From: Mojavia pulchra JT2-VF2
GTDB lineage: Bacteria > Cyanobacteriota > Cyanobacteriia > Cyanobacteriales > Nostocaceae
NCBI GenBank assembly: GCA_019359325.1
Contig: JAHHHN010000021.1
Span: 1 to 64,000 of the forward strand
Reading direction: 5' to 3'
Length of the DNA: 64,000 nucleotides
Each line of letters starts with the position of its first letter. The first letter of the stretch is position 1. Shown here piece by piece: positions 35,785 through 44,912 of the stretch. The notes under the pieces were generated by a model. That model was not told the origin of the DNA. It searched no databases and saw nothing but the letters and a program-made list of their open reading frames with translations. A program made the translations under genes and the position numbers.

Positions 35785-36858
35785 CTAGTTCTCCATTAAC
35801 TCACGCACTAATTGCGCCAATTTATCAGCACTATCAGGAATAGCGATCGCTTTTGCTTTCTCTCCCATTTTTGCTAAATCTTCGGGTGAGCGCAACAAAT
35901 TTAAAACTTGATTTTGCAAAATTTCTGCTGTTAACTCTGATTGTTTAAATGCTAACGCTGCACCAGCTTTCGTAAAAACTTCTGCATTGTAAGTTTGATG
36001 GTCTTCAGCGGCAAAGGGGTAAGGAATTAAAATTGCTGGTGTGCCACACACAGCAAGTTCGGTTAAGCTACCAGCACCCGAACGACTAATCGCTAAATTT
36101 GCTCGTCGCAACAATGCTGCCATATTGTCGTAAAACGGCAAGACTATGTATTGCGGATGCTTCACACTATCTGCTTCTGGATCTTTATCCCCAGTCAAAT
36201 GCACTACATAAGCACCAGTATCAAACCAAGCTTGAGCAGACTGGCGGACTAATTTATTAATACCAACCGCCCCTTGACTACCACCAAATACAATAATTAA
36301 GGGAACTCCATTGGGAATAGGTAAATCCAGCGATGCATCAATTCCTTCATCTAAAAATTGCGATCGCACCGGAGTACCCACATAGACATTTTTAGCACGA
36401 GGCAAATACTTAGCAGCTACTTCAAATCCTAACGCCACCGCACTACACCAAGGCCCAAAAAAGCGAGTGACTTTACCTGGTAAAGCGTTGGATTCGTGAA
36501 AAACTACAGGTATACCTAAAGAACGCGCCGCAATCACTGCTGGGCCAGCAATATAACCCCCAGTGGTTAAAACTCCTTGAAATTTCCTCTGTTTTAGCAG
36601 TCGCCTCACTTCAAAAATGGAACCGATGAGTTTTCCCAAGATACGTAGAGACGATATGCTAAAACCTTGCTGAAACCCTTCGACTGCAATAGTATTCAAG
36701 TGATATTGTTTGGGGACAAGCTGAGTTTCTAACCGATTGGGGACACCCAACCATTCAATTTCATATTCTGGCAATTTCTGTGCCAGTGCGATCGCTGGAA
36801 ACAAGTGTCCACCAGTCCCACTGGCAGCAATTAGTAATCTGATCGGTGCTGTTACCAT
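35785..36858 (-). CDS. murG: UDP-N-acetylglucosamine:lipid-I N-acetylglucosaminyltransferase
   Basis: 357 residues (ATG at 36858; a TTG precedes it by one codon). MurG makes lipid II by transferring GlcNAc onto lipid I at the inner face of the plasma membrane. Visible features: the N-terminal glycine loop AASGTGGHLFPAIALA, the second G-loop TTGGYIAGP, HESNALPGK, the C-domain GGSQGAVGIN, and SGAGSLTELAVCGTPAILIPYP, where the UDP-sugar is held. The length is normal. It stands apart from other mur genes, as often in cyanobacteria. Confidence 0.95.
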   Translation of the reverse strand: MVTAPIRLLIAASGTGGHLFPAIALAQKLPEYEIEWLGVPNRLETQLVPKQYHLNTIAVEGFQQGFSISSLRILGKLIGSIFEVRRLLKQRKFQGVLTTGGYIAGPAVIAARSLGIPVVFHESNALPGKVTRFFGPWCSAVALGFEVAAKYLPRAKNVYVGTPVRSQFLDEGIDASLDLPIPNGVPLIIVFGGSQGAVGINKLVRQSAQAWFDTGAYVVHLTGDKDPEADSVKHPQYIVLPFYDNMAALLRRANLAISRSGAGSLTELAVCGTPAILIPYPFAAEDHQTYNAEVFTKAGAALAFKQSELTAEILQNQVLNLLRSPEDLAKMGEKAKAIAIPDSADKLAQLVRELMEN

Positions 36859-36942
36859 CAAACCTCTACCGTTTAGCGCCTAGCTTCACTAAGATAAAAC
36901 AATTTCCTCACCTTCTCTACTGAAATCAGTAAACTCTTACCA

Positions 36943-37827
36943 ATGGCTAACATTATCACTTTATTACTGAGAAACCAACGCAGGTTCCCCAACAGAATCT
37001 GGCTAATTTTATTTCTGTTGACAGTTGGCTTCACAAGTGGTTTGCAATACGCTCAAGCTATTACACCGCAGAACTTGCTACCCTTCGAGCAGCCTGCTTC
37101 TGCGCGTCCCCAAACTGGGAAAACTGCTCAACAAAGTGCCCCCCAAAATGCACCCCCCGAGCTGAAAAATTTGTTGACGCAAATTGATGCAGCAGCAAGC
37201 ATTGGCGATGTCAAAAAGGTAATCGAATTTTACAGTCCTAATTTTACACATGGAGATGGATTAAATCGCCAGACTCTAGAAAAAGCCTTGATTGAACTTT
37301 GGAAGCGACATCCTCAATTAAAATACACCACACAACTTCAATCTTGGAAATCTGAAGGCAATGGCATTATCGCCGAAACAGTCACTAATATAACTGGGTT
37401 ACCTTCTTCTAACAGTAATAATCTTGCTCTCAATGCCACAATTAAATCTCGCCAGCGCGTTACAGGTGGAAAAATTGTCCGTCAAGATATTTTATCGGAA
37501 CGTACCCTACTAACTTCTGGTAGCAAGCCACCCCAAGTTGATGTCAAGTTACCACAGCAGGTGAAAGTTGGCCAGCAGTATAATTTTGATGCGATCGTTC
37601 AAGAGCCACTAGGTGATGATTTTATACTAGGAACAGCCCTCGAAGAGCCTATCCAAGCAGACAAATATCTTAACCCCACACCTGTAGATTTAAAATTACT
37701 TACGTCTGGCGGAATTTTTAAAGTCGGACGTGCACCATCTACCCCTGGTAGCCATTGGATTTCTGCTGTCATCCTCCGCGGAAATGGAATGACAATGGTA
37801 ACACAGCGCTTGCAAGTAGTGAAATAA
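36943..37827 (+). CDS. Exported NTF2-like domain protein
   Basis: 294 residues. An N-terminal hydrophobic signal/anchor (about 18-40) leads to a Gln/Pro/Ala-rich linker and then a domain (about 68-165) with an NTF2/SnoaL-like pattern: LLTQIDAAASIGDVKKVIEF, YSPNFTHGDGLNRQTL and the strands RQRVTGGKIVRQDIL. A C-terminal beta-sandwich-like part (about 195-294) ends RLQVVK. No catalytic residues can be claimed; NTF2-like folds bind small hydrophobic ligands or act as periplasmic scaffolds. It is divergent from murG, with an 84-base gap. Confidence 0.65.
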   Translation: MANIITLLLRNQRRFPNRIWLILFLLTVGFTSGLQYAQAITPQNLLPFEQPASARPQTGKTAQQSAPQNAPPELKNLLTQIDAAASIGDVKKVIEFYSPNFTHGDGLNRQTLEKALIELWKRHPQLKYTTQLQSWKSEGNGIIAETVTNITGLPSSNSNNLALNATIKSRQRVTGGKIVRQDILSERTLLTSGSKPPQVDVKLPQQVKVGQQYNFDAIVQEPLGDDFILGTALEEPIQADKYLNPTPVDLKLLTSGGIFKVGRAPSTPGSHWISAVILRGNGMTMVTQRLQVVK

Positions 37828-37909
37828 CTGGAGGCTGGGGACTGGGGACAAGGGGCAGGAAGCAGGGAGAAACTAATCAAATTTACTACAGAGCATAAAA
37901 ATATTAATT

Positions 37910-37957
37910 CCCCAATCCCCAATCCCCAATCCCCAATCCCCAATCCCCAATCCCAAC
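37910..37957. repeat. STRR heptamer array (CCCCAAT)n
   Basis: Six exact copies of the heptamer CCCCAAT followed by a partial copy, preceded by GGGGACTGGGGAC-type related units from 37835. This is the short tandemly repeated repetitive sequence (STRR) known from heterocystous cyanobacteria. Confidence 0.9.
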
Positions 37958-38017
37958 CTTAGTCATTAGTTCCGAATTGTTGGACAATTAACACTGGACT
38001 CTTGACTTCAAGTAACA

Positions 38018-38791
38018 ATGATTTCCCTGCAAAATCAAATCGTTCTGATCACTGGCGCAAGTAGTGGTATTGGTACTGCTTGTGCCAAAATCTTTGCTGG
38101 TGCGGGTGCAAAACTGATTCTGGCGGCGCGACGCTTAGAACGTTTACAGCAGCTAGCAGATTTACTCAATAAAGAGTTTGCGACTGAGGTTCATTTATTA
38201 CAGCTAGACGTGCGCGATCGCTCTGCTGTCGAATCTGCTATCTCTACCCTACCCCCCTTTTGGTCTAACATCGATATTCTAATTAACAATGCTGGCCTCA
38301 GTCGTGGTTTAGACAAGTTGCATGAAGGTAACTTTGAAAACTGGGAAGAAATGATTGATACCAATATTAAAGGTTTACTTTACCTTACCCGCTATGTTGT
38401 TCCGGGAATGGTCAGCCGCGATCGTGGTCATGTGGTAAATATTGGTTCAATTGCGGGGCATCAAACCTATCCCAATGGTAATGTTTATTGTGGTACAAAA
38501 GCCGCAGTCAGGGCTATTTCTGAAGGCTTAAAACAAGATTTACTTGGAACTCCTGTAAGAGTAACTTCCGTTGATCCGGGGATGGTAGAAACGGAATTTA
38601 GCGAAGTCCGCTTTCATGGTGATAACGAACGTGCCAAAAAAGTTTACCAAGGGCTAACCCCTCTTACCCCAGAAGATGTAGCTGATGTTATATTTTTCTG
38701 CGTCACGCGATCGCCTCATGTCAATATCAATGAAGTTGTGCTAATGCCTGTCGATCAAGCTAGTGCCACTCTGGTGAATCGGCGCAGTTAA
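38018..38791 (+). CDS. YdfG-type SDR oxidoreductase
   Basis: 257 residues. TGASSGIG (residues 12-19) then, after the second strand, AARRLERL: the Arg pair favours NADP. The catalytic set appears as GSIAGHQ (Ser) and YCGTK (about 150-154). The C-terminal PGMVETEFSEVRFHGDNERA is the YdfG-like signature (3-hydroxy acid / serine dehydrogenases). It ends 39 bases before the P450 gene, so the two are probably co-transcribed; an oxidoreductase acting on the P450 product is an inference only. Confidence 0.88.
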   Translation: MISLQNQIVLITGASSGIGTACAKIFAGAGAKLILAARRLERLQQLADLLNKEFATEVHLLQLDVRDRSAVESAISTLPPFWSNIDILINNAGLSRGLDKLHEGNFENWEEMIDTNIKGLLYLTRYVVPGMVSRDRGHVVNIGSIAGHQTYPNGNVYCGTKAAVRAISEGLKQDLLGTPVRVTSVDPGMVETEFSEVRFHGDNERAKKVYQGLTPLTPEDVADVIFFCVTRSPHVNINEVVLMPVDQASATLVNRRS

Positions 38792-38829
38792 AATGAGGAC
38801 ATTACAACGAAGTTGAGCTGCGTAAAGCA

Positions 38830-40242
38830 ATGCAGAACACTACCAATGCGGAAGAAGTACTTGTACTGGAAGATGGACAAACGCCACCTACCGGGACTAC
38901 CATTCCACCACGCCAGCCCAAGTGGAATGACACATTTAAGTACATTGCCAATCCCGATCAGTTCTGCCGCCAAAATCTCCAAGAGTATGGCCCCATTTTC
39001 AATACAAGAGTCTTTGGCCGCACCACCATCTTTGTAGGCTCCGCTAAAGCTATTCAAATGGCATTTAACGGGGATTTAAAATATACAGAGATTGCACTGC
39101 CAGCAACCACAATGGATATGTTCGGTGAGTACAGCCTGTTTCAGCGCCCTGATTTGCACCGTCAGCGCAAAAATGCACTGGCTCCTGGTCTTACTGGTCG
39201 TGTACTTGATGGCTATACACCCCACATCAATGATGTGATTGTGCGTGGTATTCAGGATTGGGCTACTCCAAGTAGACTGTCATTGTACCCAGCAGTAGAG
39301 AAAATCTGCTTTGATATACTTACCCCTCTACTGTTGGGAATTAACTTAGATGACTCTGATTCTGCCACTTTCAAGGAGCTACCTGTTACCTCCAAGGCAG
39401 AGCTAAAAGCTTTGTACAAGACATACTTCGATGGCTTCTATGGTTTATCTAAATGGAAGTCCCGTTTTACAAAATATGGGCGGGGACTTTTAGCACGCGC
39501 CAAGCTTATAGAATTTATGCGTGCTGTAGTGCATCGCCGTCGCACAGAAGGCAAAATTAACCCTAGTGCGGATTTTCTCTCGATGATGCTAGCAAGCCAG
39601 CAAGAAAATCCTGATGGGGTGTTTAGCGATGAGCTAATTGAAAATCAGTGCTTGCTACAGTTATGGGCTTCACATTATGAAATTTCTGGGCTGGTATCTT
39701 CACTTATGTACCAACTTGCCCAATATCCACAGGTGATACAGCAACTGCGGGAGGAGCAAGCAACTGTGCTAGGTGAAAACAGTAATGTGAATATGTTCTC
39801 ACCTGAAAATTTAAAGCAAATGGTATTTTTAGAGGCGACAATCAAGGAGACGCTACGTATCCTACCTCCTAGTTCTACAGCCAGTCGCCAGCTGACCAAA
39901 TCTGTAGTTTTGGATGGTGTACTTTACAAAAAAGGTTGTGTCCTCATCGCAGAACCACGGCTTGCACACATCATACAAGAACACTTTCAGCAGCCAGAAG
40001 TATTTGCTCCAGAACGTTTTCTCCCAGAACGAGGAGAGGGTAAAATGTACGAATTTATCCCCTTTGGCGGCGGCGTACACGCTTGTCTAGGAGCGCAGAT
40101 GGCGATGGTGGTTACAAAAGTATTCGCATCTCATGTGCTACAGGCGTTTGACTGGGAGGCAACAGACGAGCCAAAGTTTGTGCAGTTTCCCCTGAAGAAG
40201 CTCAAGGATGATTATCAAATTAAGATTATACGCCGTGTGTGA
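38830..40242 (+). CDS. Cytochrome P450 lacking the I-helix threonine
   Basis: 470 residues, soluble class. The haem-thiolate loop is FGGGVHACLG with Cys418; the K-helix ExxR is ETLR (339-342); the meander is APERFLPER. The I-helix reads WASHYEISG at 279-287, where typical P450s have AGxET(T/S): the conserved acid-threonine pair is replaced (E to Y, T to E/I). That Thr normally protonates the oxygen intermediate, so this enzyme may use peroxide or catalyse a non-oxygenase step, as AOS/peroxygenase-type P450s do. It is co-oriented with the upstream SDR. Substrate unknown. Confidence 0.85.
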   Translation: MQNTTNAEEVLVLEDGQTPPTGTTIPPRQPKWNDTFKYIANPDQFCRQNLQEYGPIFNTRVFGRTTIFVGSAKAIQMAFNGDLKYTEIALPATTMDMFGEYSLFQRPDLHRQRKNALAPGLTGRVLDGYTPHINDVIVRGIQDWATPSRLSLYPAVEKICFDILTPLLLGINLDDSDSATFKELPVTSKAELKALYKTYFDGFYGLSKWKSRFTKYGRGLLARAKLIEFMRAVVHRRRTEGKINPSADFLSMMLASQQENPDGVFSDELIENQCLLQLWASHYEISGLVSSLMYQLAQYPQVIQQLREEQATVLGENSNVNMFSPENLKQMVFLEATIKETLRILPPSSTASRQLTKSVVLDGVLYKKGCVLIAEPRLAHIIQEHFQQPEVFAPERFLPERGEGKMYEFIPFGGGVHACLGAQMAMVVTKVFASHVLQAFDWEATDEPKFVQFPLKKLKDDYQIKIIRRV

Positions 40243-40299
40243 AAAATAGCCACGCAAAGCAAGTAGATTATTCATCTTTCATAAGGCATAACTTTTAGG

Positions 40300-40328
40300 T
40301 CGCAGGCAAAAAACGTCTGCGATTTTTA
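40300..40328 (+). terminator. Terminator after the P450 gene
   Basis: TCGCAG/CTGCGA arms with an A-rich loop (about 40306-40316), followed by TTTTTA. It is a good intrinsic terminator about 58 bases after the P450 stop. Confidence 0.6.
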
Positions 40329-40400
40329 CTTCGTTAAGTTGCAAGTCATAATCATTTCGACTATGATTTAATAAGACAAATCAAATCAATAACCCCAGCT

Positions 40401-41174
40401 ATGGAAAGCCTTGTCATCGGTGCGATTGCTAGTTTAGGAGCAGGACTTGCCACAGTCATCGGAGCTTTACCAGTTTTACTCCCAATAAATCTGACGCAGC
40501 GCGTACAAGGAATTATGTTGGGGTTTGGAGGAGGAGTAATGTTAGCAGCGACATCCTTCTCATTAATTATGCCTGCAACAGAGGCAGCAATAGCTCAAGG
40601 TCAATCCAAAGCAAATGCAGCTTTAATTATTGTTGTGGGAATATTGCTAGGCGGACTATTTCTGCAACTAGCACATCAGCTTTTGCCCCATGAACACTTC
40701 TTTAAAGGACAAGAAAATGTTCGCTACAATAACCTCAAGCGAATTTGGTTATTTATTGCTGCAATTACTATTCATAACTTTCCTGAAGGATTAGCTGTAG
40801 GAGTTAATTTTGGCAATGACAACATCGCTGACGGGATACCCGTTGCTTTAGGAATTGGTTTACAAAATATCCCAGAAGGCTTAGTAGTTGCCTTATCTTT
40901 AGTATCTGAAAAATATTCAGCAGGTTATGCTTTGTGGATTTCGCTGCTTACAGGTTTAGTCGAACCAATTGGCGGTTTGATTGGTTTAGGTGTGGTGAGT
41001 ATAGCTAATTTTATTTTGCCTTGGGCAATGGCATTTGCAGCAGGAGCAATGTTGTTTGTGATTAGTGATGAAATTATTCCTGAATCTCATCGCAAAGGCT
41101 TAGAACAAGAAGGAACCATCGGTGTGATGATTGGCTTTGTCATCATGATGTTTTTAGATATTGCTTTAGGATAA
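40401..41174 (+). CDS. ZIP family metal transporter
   Basis: 257 residues with eight hydrophobic spans. The ZIP signatures are present: HNFPEGLAVGVNFG in span four (metal-binding His and Glu) and LGIGLQNIPEGLVVALSL in span five; the cytoplasmic loop has HEHFFKGQ-like His residues (LAHQLLPHEHFF). ZIP proteins bring Zn2+, Fe2+ or Mn2+ into the cytoplasm; which metal is not readable. It is monocistronic, with a 215-base gap to the VOC gene. Function in photosynthetic metal supply is plausible. Confidence 0.88.
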   Translation: MESLVIGAIASLGAGLATVIGALPVLLPINLTQRVQGIMLGFGGGVMLAATSFSLIMPATEAAIAQGQSKANAALIIVVGILLGGLFLQLAHQLLPHEHFFKGQENVRYNNLKRIWLFIAAITIHNFPEGLAVGVNFGNDNIADGIPVALGIGLQNIPEGLVVALSLVSEKYSAGYALWISLLTGLVEPIGGLIGLGVVSIANFILPWAMAFAAGAMLFVISDEIIPESHRKGLEQEGTIGVMIGFVIMMFLDIALG

Positions 41175-41389
41175 GCCCTGATTTATAAGTTTTTTTGCCC
41201 GATGAACCGATTGATGCATAGCCTTATACCAATTCTCTCAAATTTGCTCACAAATTTAAATTTAAACAACCAAATTAAATCTGAGCTTTATAATTACGAA
41301 TTACAAAATAAAACTTACCGAATAAGTCTTAGTATTCGCAGCCCTAAAAATAACAATAAATTTAGTTTTTTAACTCAAAGGAGAAAAGT

Positions 41390-41785
41390 ATGAACTTTAT
41401 ACGCTTTGAACATATTAACGTTTCTTGTAAAGATATTGACGCAACTAAACACTTTTACCAAATTCTTTTTCCTGATTGGTATGTGCGCGCTGAAGGTGTA
41501 TTCAATGGTAGCCGCTGGATGCATTTTGGCGATAACCAATTTTATCTCGCTCTGAATGATGATTCTGAACAAGAAAGAGTACATCAAGCCTATGAAAGTA
41601 TCGGTATTAATCACGTTGGCTTTGTGATTAAAGACGGAGAAGCTATGAAAGAACTGCTTGATGCCAAAGGCATTGAATATTACACAATGGCAGCACCTGA
41701 AACGAAGCATAGAATTTATGTCAATGATCCAGATGGCAACGAAATTGAGTTGGTTGAATATAACTTAGAGTACGCGCTCAAGTAA
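41390..41785 (+). CDS. VOC superfamily (glyoxalase/dioxygenase fold) protein 1
   Basis: 131 residues starting at a good site (AAAGGAG, 9 bases upstream). The two beta-alpha-beta-beta-beta modules of the VOC fold are seen: FEHINVSCKDIDATKHFYQI with a metal-ligand His at the start, GINHVGFVIKDGEAMKELL, and the end RIYVNDPDGNEIELVEYN with the typical DPDGNEIEL (metal Glu). Specific activity (glyoxalase, fosfomycin resistance, dioxygenase) cannot be told. It is a paralogue-fold of the gene at 42714, separated by the miaE gene. Confidence 0.8.
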   Translation: MNFIRFEHINVSCKDIDATKHFYQILFPDWYVRAEGVFNGSRWMHFGDNQFYLALNDDSEQERVHQAYESIGINHVGFVIKDGEAMKELLDAKGIEYYTMAAPETKHRIYVNDPDGNEIELVEYNLEYALK

Positions 41786-42093
41786 TTAATTTAGTTACTG
41801 CTTGCTTGAGTGTTAATTAAACCTATCTTGAAAATAAGGCAGAGGGCAGCAGAAGAGGAAAGATTTTTATACCCTCCTTGGGGGCGCGATACCCGTGATT
41901 GATTTGAAAATGAGCGTAGGTGTTTAGGGGTAAAGATGAAAGACATTTTCATCCTGTCGCCCCTTTTTTTTATACATTTTTAATTATTAAGAAATTTCAT
42001 TTCTATAGTGAATGCTCGATCGCCCCATCCGCTATTAAAATCAATTTGCTGGGATACTCAGCTAAGTTAAAATATTTGGAGTTTTTTTACCCT
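41786..42093. other. Short spacer before miaE
   Basis: About 300 bases with a T-rich tract (CCTTTTTTTTATAC near 41960). The frame of miaE runs open upstream, but nothing before the GTG at 42094 is family-like. Confidence 0.4.
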
Positions 42094-42693
42094 GTGGTTA
42101 CTTCTGCGTTAACAACCATCAACACCCTCAAACAGCCAACTAGTTCTGCTTGGGTGGAACAGGCGATCGCCAACTTAGATATTATTTTACTCGACCATTC
42201 ACATTGCGAACGCAAAGCAGCTGGCGTGGCGTTAAATTTTATGTTTCGTTACCCTTCCAATACCAAAATGGTCAGGGAGTTAACTGCGATCGCCCGCGAA
42301 GAACTAGAGCATTTTGAACTAGTCAATCAGTGGCTAGAACGCCGCAATATCCCCCTTGCGCCTCTACCCCCGCCTCCTTATGGTGCAGGTTTAAAAGCCC
42401 AAGTTCGCCCCCAAGAACCTGAAAGATTTTTAGATTCTTTACTCGTTACAGGTCTAATTGAAGCTCGTAGTCACGAACGTCTAGGATTATTAGCTACACA
42501 CTGTCCTGAGCCAGAATTAGCTAGATTTTATCATGGTTTGATGGCATCAGAAGCACGACATTTCGGTACTTATTGGGTTTTAGCTGATACTTATTTTGAC
42601 CGTGAAACTGTCATAAATCGGCTTGATGAATTGGCAATTATTGAAAGTCAGTTGCTAGCAACTTTGCACTCAGAGCCTAGAATTCATAGTTAG
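42094..42693 (+). CDS. miaE: tRNA 2-methylthio-N6-isopentenyl adenosine hydroxylase
   Basis: About 200 residues from the GTG at 42094, with GGAG 15 bases upstream; the frame is open to 41920 but the earlier part is not family-like, and MiaE is typically near 200 residues. It is a ferritin-like di-iron protein that hydroxylates ms2i6A37 in tRNA. Carboxylate/His motifs: LLDHSHCERKAAG, AREELEHFELV and ASEARHFGTYWV. The length fits. It lies between two VOC-fold genes; no operonic modification partner is adjacent. Confidence 0.85.
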   Translation: MVTSALTTINTLKQPTSSAWVEQAIANLDIILLDHSHCERKAAGVALNFMFRYPSNTKMVRELTAIAREELEHFELVNQWLERRNIPLAPLPPPPYGAGLKAQVRPQEPERFLDSLLVTGLIEARSHERLGLLATHCPEPELARFYHGLMASEARHFGTYWVLADTYFDRETVINRLDELAIIESQLLATLHSEPRIHS

Positions 42694-42713
42694 TAGATTA
42701 ATACACATAGAAT

Positions 42714-43118
42714 ATGAAGCTTCAGTTAACACACCTAAGACTGCTTGTTTCCAACTATAAAGATGCTTTTTTGTTCTACCGGGATATACTGGGATTGGAT
42801 GTGGATTGGGGTGATGAAAATACTGGTTATGCTGAGTTTAATACTGGCTCTATTCAACTGGCTGTGTTAAAGAAGGAGTTCATGGCTGATATAATCCCAA
42901 GCACCAATCAGCTCTCATCTTCTGCTAGCCAAGACAAAACGCCCTTGATTTTTGCAGTCGATAATGTAGATGAAGTATATCAGCGGCTCAAAGGCCACAA
43001 TGTCTTGCTTGTGGCTCCACCTTCAGACCGTCCAAACTGGGGAATCCGCACAGCCCATTTCCGCGATCCCGATGGTAATCTAATCGAAATCTACACCAAT
43101 CTAGGTATCCTCAATTAA
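42714..43118 (+). CDS. VOC superfamily protein 2
   Basis: 134 residues. MKLQLTHLRLLVSNYKDAFL opens with the metal-ligand His (H7), RDILGLDVDWG is the usual second helix, and the second module ends RTAHFRDPDGNLIEIYTN, with the metal-ligand Glu in NLIEIY. A probable ring- or keto-acid ligand binder; not further assignable. It starts 20 bases after the miaE stop and is probably co-transcribed. Confidence 0.82.
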   Translation: MKLQLTHLRLLVSNYKDAFLFYRDILGLDVDWGDENTGYAEFNTGSIQLAVLKKEFMADIIPSTNQLSSSASQDKTPLIFAVDNVDEVYQRLKGHNVLLVAPPSDRPNWGIRTAHFRDPDGNLIEIYTNLGILN

Positions 43119-43142
43119 AATTTTACCGCCAGCAAATACCCG

Positions 43143-43619
43143 ATGTCTGAACCACAGCCAAACCAGACCCTGACCTTTAACCGCTTTGCTGACTGGTGTT
43201 TGCACAAAGATAATCTTACGCCTGAAGCAAGGCATACAGTTGAAGTGCTGTTGGAGAAAGCTGGCACTTCTGATTGCTATGAAGCAGAGCGGGTACTTGC
43301 AAGTTATACCGAACTGTGTAGTCGTGCTTATCTAGAAGAAGAAAACGCCGAATTGCGGCGTGTTTTAATTGAAGGAATAGGCTACGATCGCATCTGTAAG
43401 GAGTTACAAGCACAAGTCCTCGACCCCTGGCAAGAATACACCCTACTATGCATTGATACTGAGGTCGATGTCGAACCGATTCATTTATTAAAAATGACTT
43501 GCCCTAGCACTGGCAAAATTCACGTCTTGAGAGTACCGCCACAGATCAACTCTGCAAGAGTTGCTATTCGGTGGATAAATTGGGATAAAGATGCACAAAA
43601 ATTTTCTGTGCAAACTTGA
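43143..43619 (+). CDS. Conserved cyanobacterial protein (LRR-leader-like)
   Basis: 158 residues. The N-terminal FNRFADWCLHKDNLTPEARH and TVEVLLEKAGTSDCYEAERV resemble the leader module found in front of leucine-rich repeats in Nostocales proteins, but no LRR follows. The middle (LCSRAYLEEENAELRRVLI) is helical and the C-terminus (HLLKMTCPSTGKIHVLRVPP) is strand-rich. There is no known function. It lies in a run of co-directional genes (miaE to comF), each 6 to 40 bases apart. Confidence 0.55.
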   Translation: MSEPQPNQTLTFNRFADWCLHKDNLTPEARHTVEVLLEKAGTSDCYEAERVLASYTELCSRAYLEEENAELRRVLIEGIGYDRICKELQAQVLDPWQEYTLLCIDTEVDVEPIHLLKMTCPSTGKIHVLRVPPQINSARVAIRWINWDKDAQKFSVQT

Positions 43620-43658
43620 CTTTCACTCTGATTAAAAATTATTCAAAATTTTACTACG

Positions 43659-44141
43659 ATGAGAGAATATTACCAAGATTTTTTGATTCGTAACTGGGAG
43701 AAGAGCGATCGCACAAGCGTTGCCCAAATAATAAGTTATGTATTATCAGAGTACGGTTTGAGTTGGGAACCAAACGGCGCTGACCGAGATGTATTGCAAG
43801 TCGAAGAATTTTACTTAGCATCTGGAGGCGAATTTTGGGTAATTGAACACCAAAGCCAAATAGTAGGTACAGGGGCATACTACCCTGTAAATCGTGGGCA
43901 AAAAGCTGTAGAAATCCGCAAAATGTATTTGTTGCCGAGTATTAGGGGTTTAGGACTGGGGAAATATTTGTTACAACAGCTAGAAGCAGCGATCGCCTCC
44001 CGTGGTTTTCAGGAAATTTGGATTGAAACCGCCAGTATCTTAGTGGAAGCAGTCAAACTGTATGAAAGCAAAGGATACAAACCAGCAACAGGGATAGAAA
44101 CAACACGATGCGATCGCGTCTATGTTAAATTCCTCAAATAG
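43659..44141 (+). CDS. GNAT N-acetyltransferase
   Basis: 160 residues. The GNAT fold is visible: N-terminal RNWEKSDRTSVAQIISYVLS; the middle strand EFWVIEHQSQIVGTGAYYPV; motif A VEIRKMYLLPSIRGLGLGKY with the R-G-x-G-x-G/A acetyl-CoA loop (RGLGLG); and the C-terminal ILVEAVKLYESKGYKPATG. The acceptor substrate is unknown. It ends 6 bases before the comF-like gene, so the two are likely co-transcribed. Confidence 0.87.
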   Translation: MREYYQDFLIRNWEKSDRTSVAQIISYVLSEYGLSWEPNGADRDVLQVEEFYLASGGEFWVIEHQSQIVGTGAYYPVNRGQKAVEIRKMYLLPSIRGLGLGKYLLQQLEAAIASRGFQEIWIETASILVEAVKLYESKGYKPATGIETTRCDRVYVKFLK

Positions 44142-44147
44142 CCCGGA

Positions 44148-44831
44148 ATGCCAATTTGGACTAAAAATCTCACAGAATTACTGAATATTTTTCTCCAATC
44201 TCATTGCCCTTTGTGCCAACGAAGTACACCGAGTGAACTTTGCCAAAACTGTGAGCGACAGTTACGAAAATGTCACATTTCAGATCCTAGTTCGCAATGG
44301 CAAGAACCTCTACCAGTGTTTAGCTGGGGGATTTATGGCGGTTCTCTTAAACGCGCGATCGCAGTGATGAAATATGAAAACAAACCTCAAATTGCCCGCC
44401 CTTTAGGTCAATGGTTAGGAGAAGCTTGGTTATTAAATTCGCCTAGGCCTGTAGATACAAAACGGCTTGTAGTTGTTCCGATTCCACTTCATGCCAGCAA
44501 GCAAAAACAACGTGGCTACAACCAAGCTGCACTCATAGCAAGAAGCTTTTGCAACACTACTGGCTTAAAAGTTAAATTAAATGGTATAGAAAGAGTAAGA
44601 GAGACTAAGGCACAGTTTGGTTTATCAGCATCTGAGCGAGAAAAAAACTTGGCAGCAGCTTTTACTGTTGGGCAAGGATTTCGTCATCAGCATCAAGATG
44701 CCTCTGTATTGTTAGTAGACGATATTTACACTACTGGTGCTACTGCCGCAGCAGCGGCACAAACACTTCGTCAGTGTGGAATTACAGTCTTAGGATTAGT
44801 AGCACTCGCTACTACTATCAAAAACACATAG
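44148..44831 (+). CDS. ComF family phosphoribosyltransferase-like protein
   Basis: 227 residues. An N-terminal zinc-ribbon-like cysteine set (CPLCQR and CQNCERQL, about residues 20-42) is followed by a phosphoribosyltransferase domain whose PRPP loop VLLVDDIYTTGATAAAAAQT lies at about 183-202. The conserved ComF patterns VPIPLHASKQKQRGYNQAAL and QFGLSASEREKN are present. ComF is needed for DNA uptake in competent bacteria; in cyanobacteria it is needed for natural transformation and phototaxis in some species. Here it closes the GNAT-comF pair. Confidence 0.88.
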   Translation: MPIWTKNLTELLNIFLQSHCPLCQRSTPSELCQNCERQLRKCHISDPSSQWQEPLPVFSWGIYGGSLKRAIAVMKYENKPQIARPLGQWLGEAWLLNSPRPVDTKRLVVVPIPLHASKQKQRGYNQAALIARSFCNTTGLKVKLNGIERVRETKAQFGLSASEREKNLAAAFTVGQGFRHQHQDASVLLVDDIYTTGATAAAAAQTLRQCGITVLGLVALATTIKNT

Positions 44832-44912
44832 CCAAACAATTCATGGGTCAGCTATCCCAGAGAACTTTATAATTGACCAGATCACCCTGATTTTGTGGGA
44901 ACATTGCTTGAA

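Noticed and set aside
37910-37957. CRISPR or satellite of plasmid origin
   Set aside because: Heptamer STRR without spacers.
41202-41393. 63-codon plus-strand frame before the VOC gene
   Set aside because: Asn/Leu-rich, no site, overlaps the VOC start.
41920-42093. Longer MiaE start
   Set aside because: The upstream part is not family-like; the GTG at 42094 gives the normal length.
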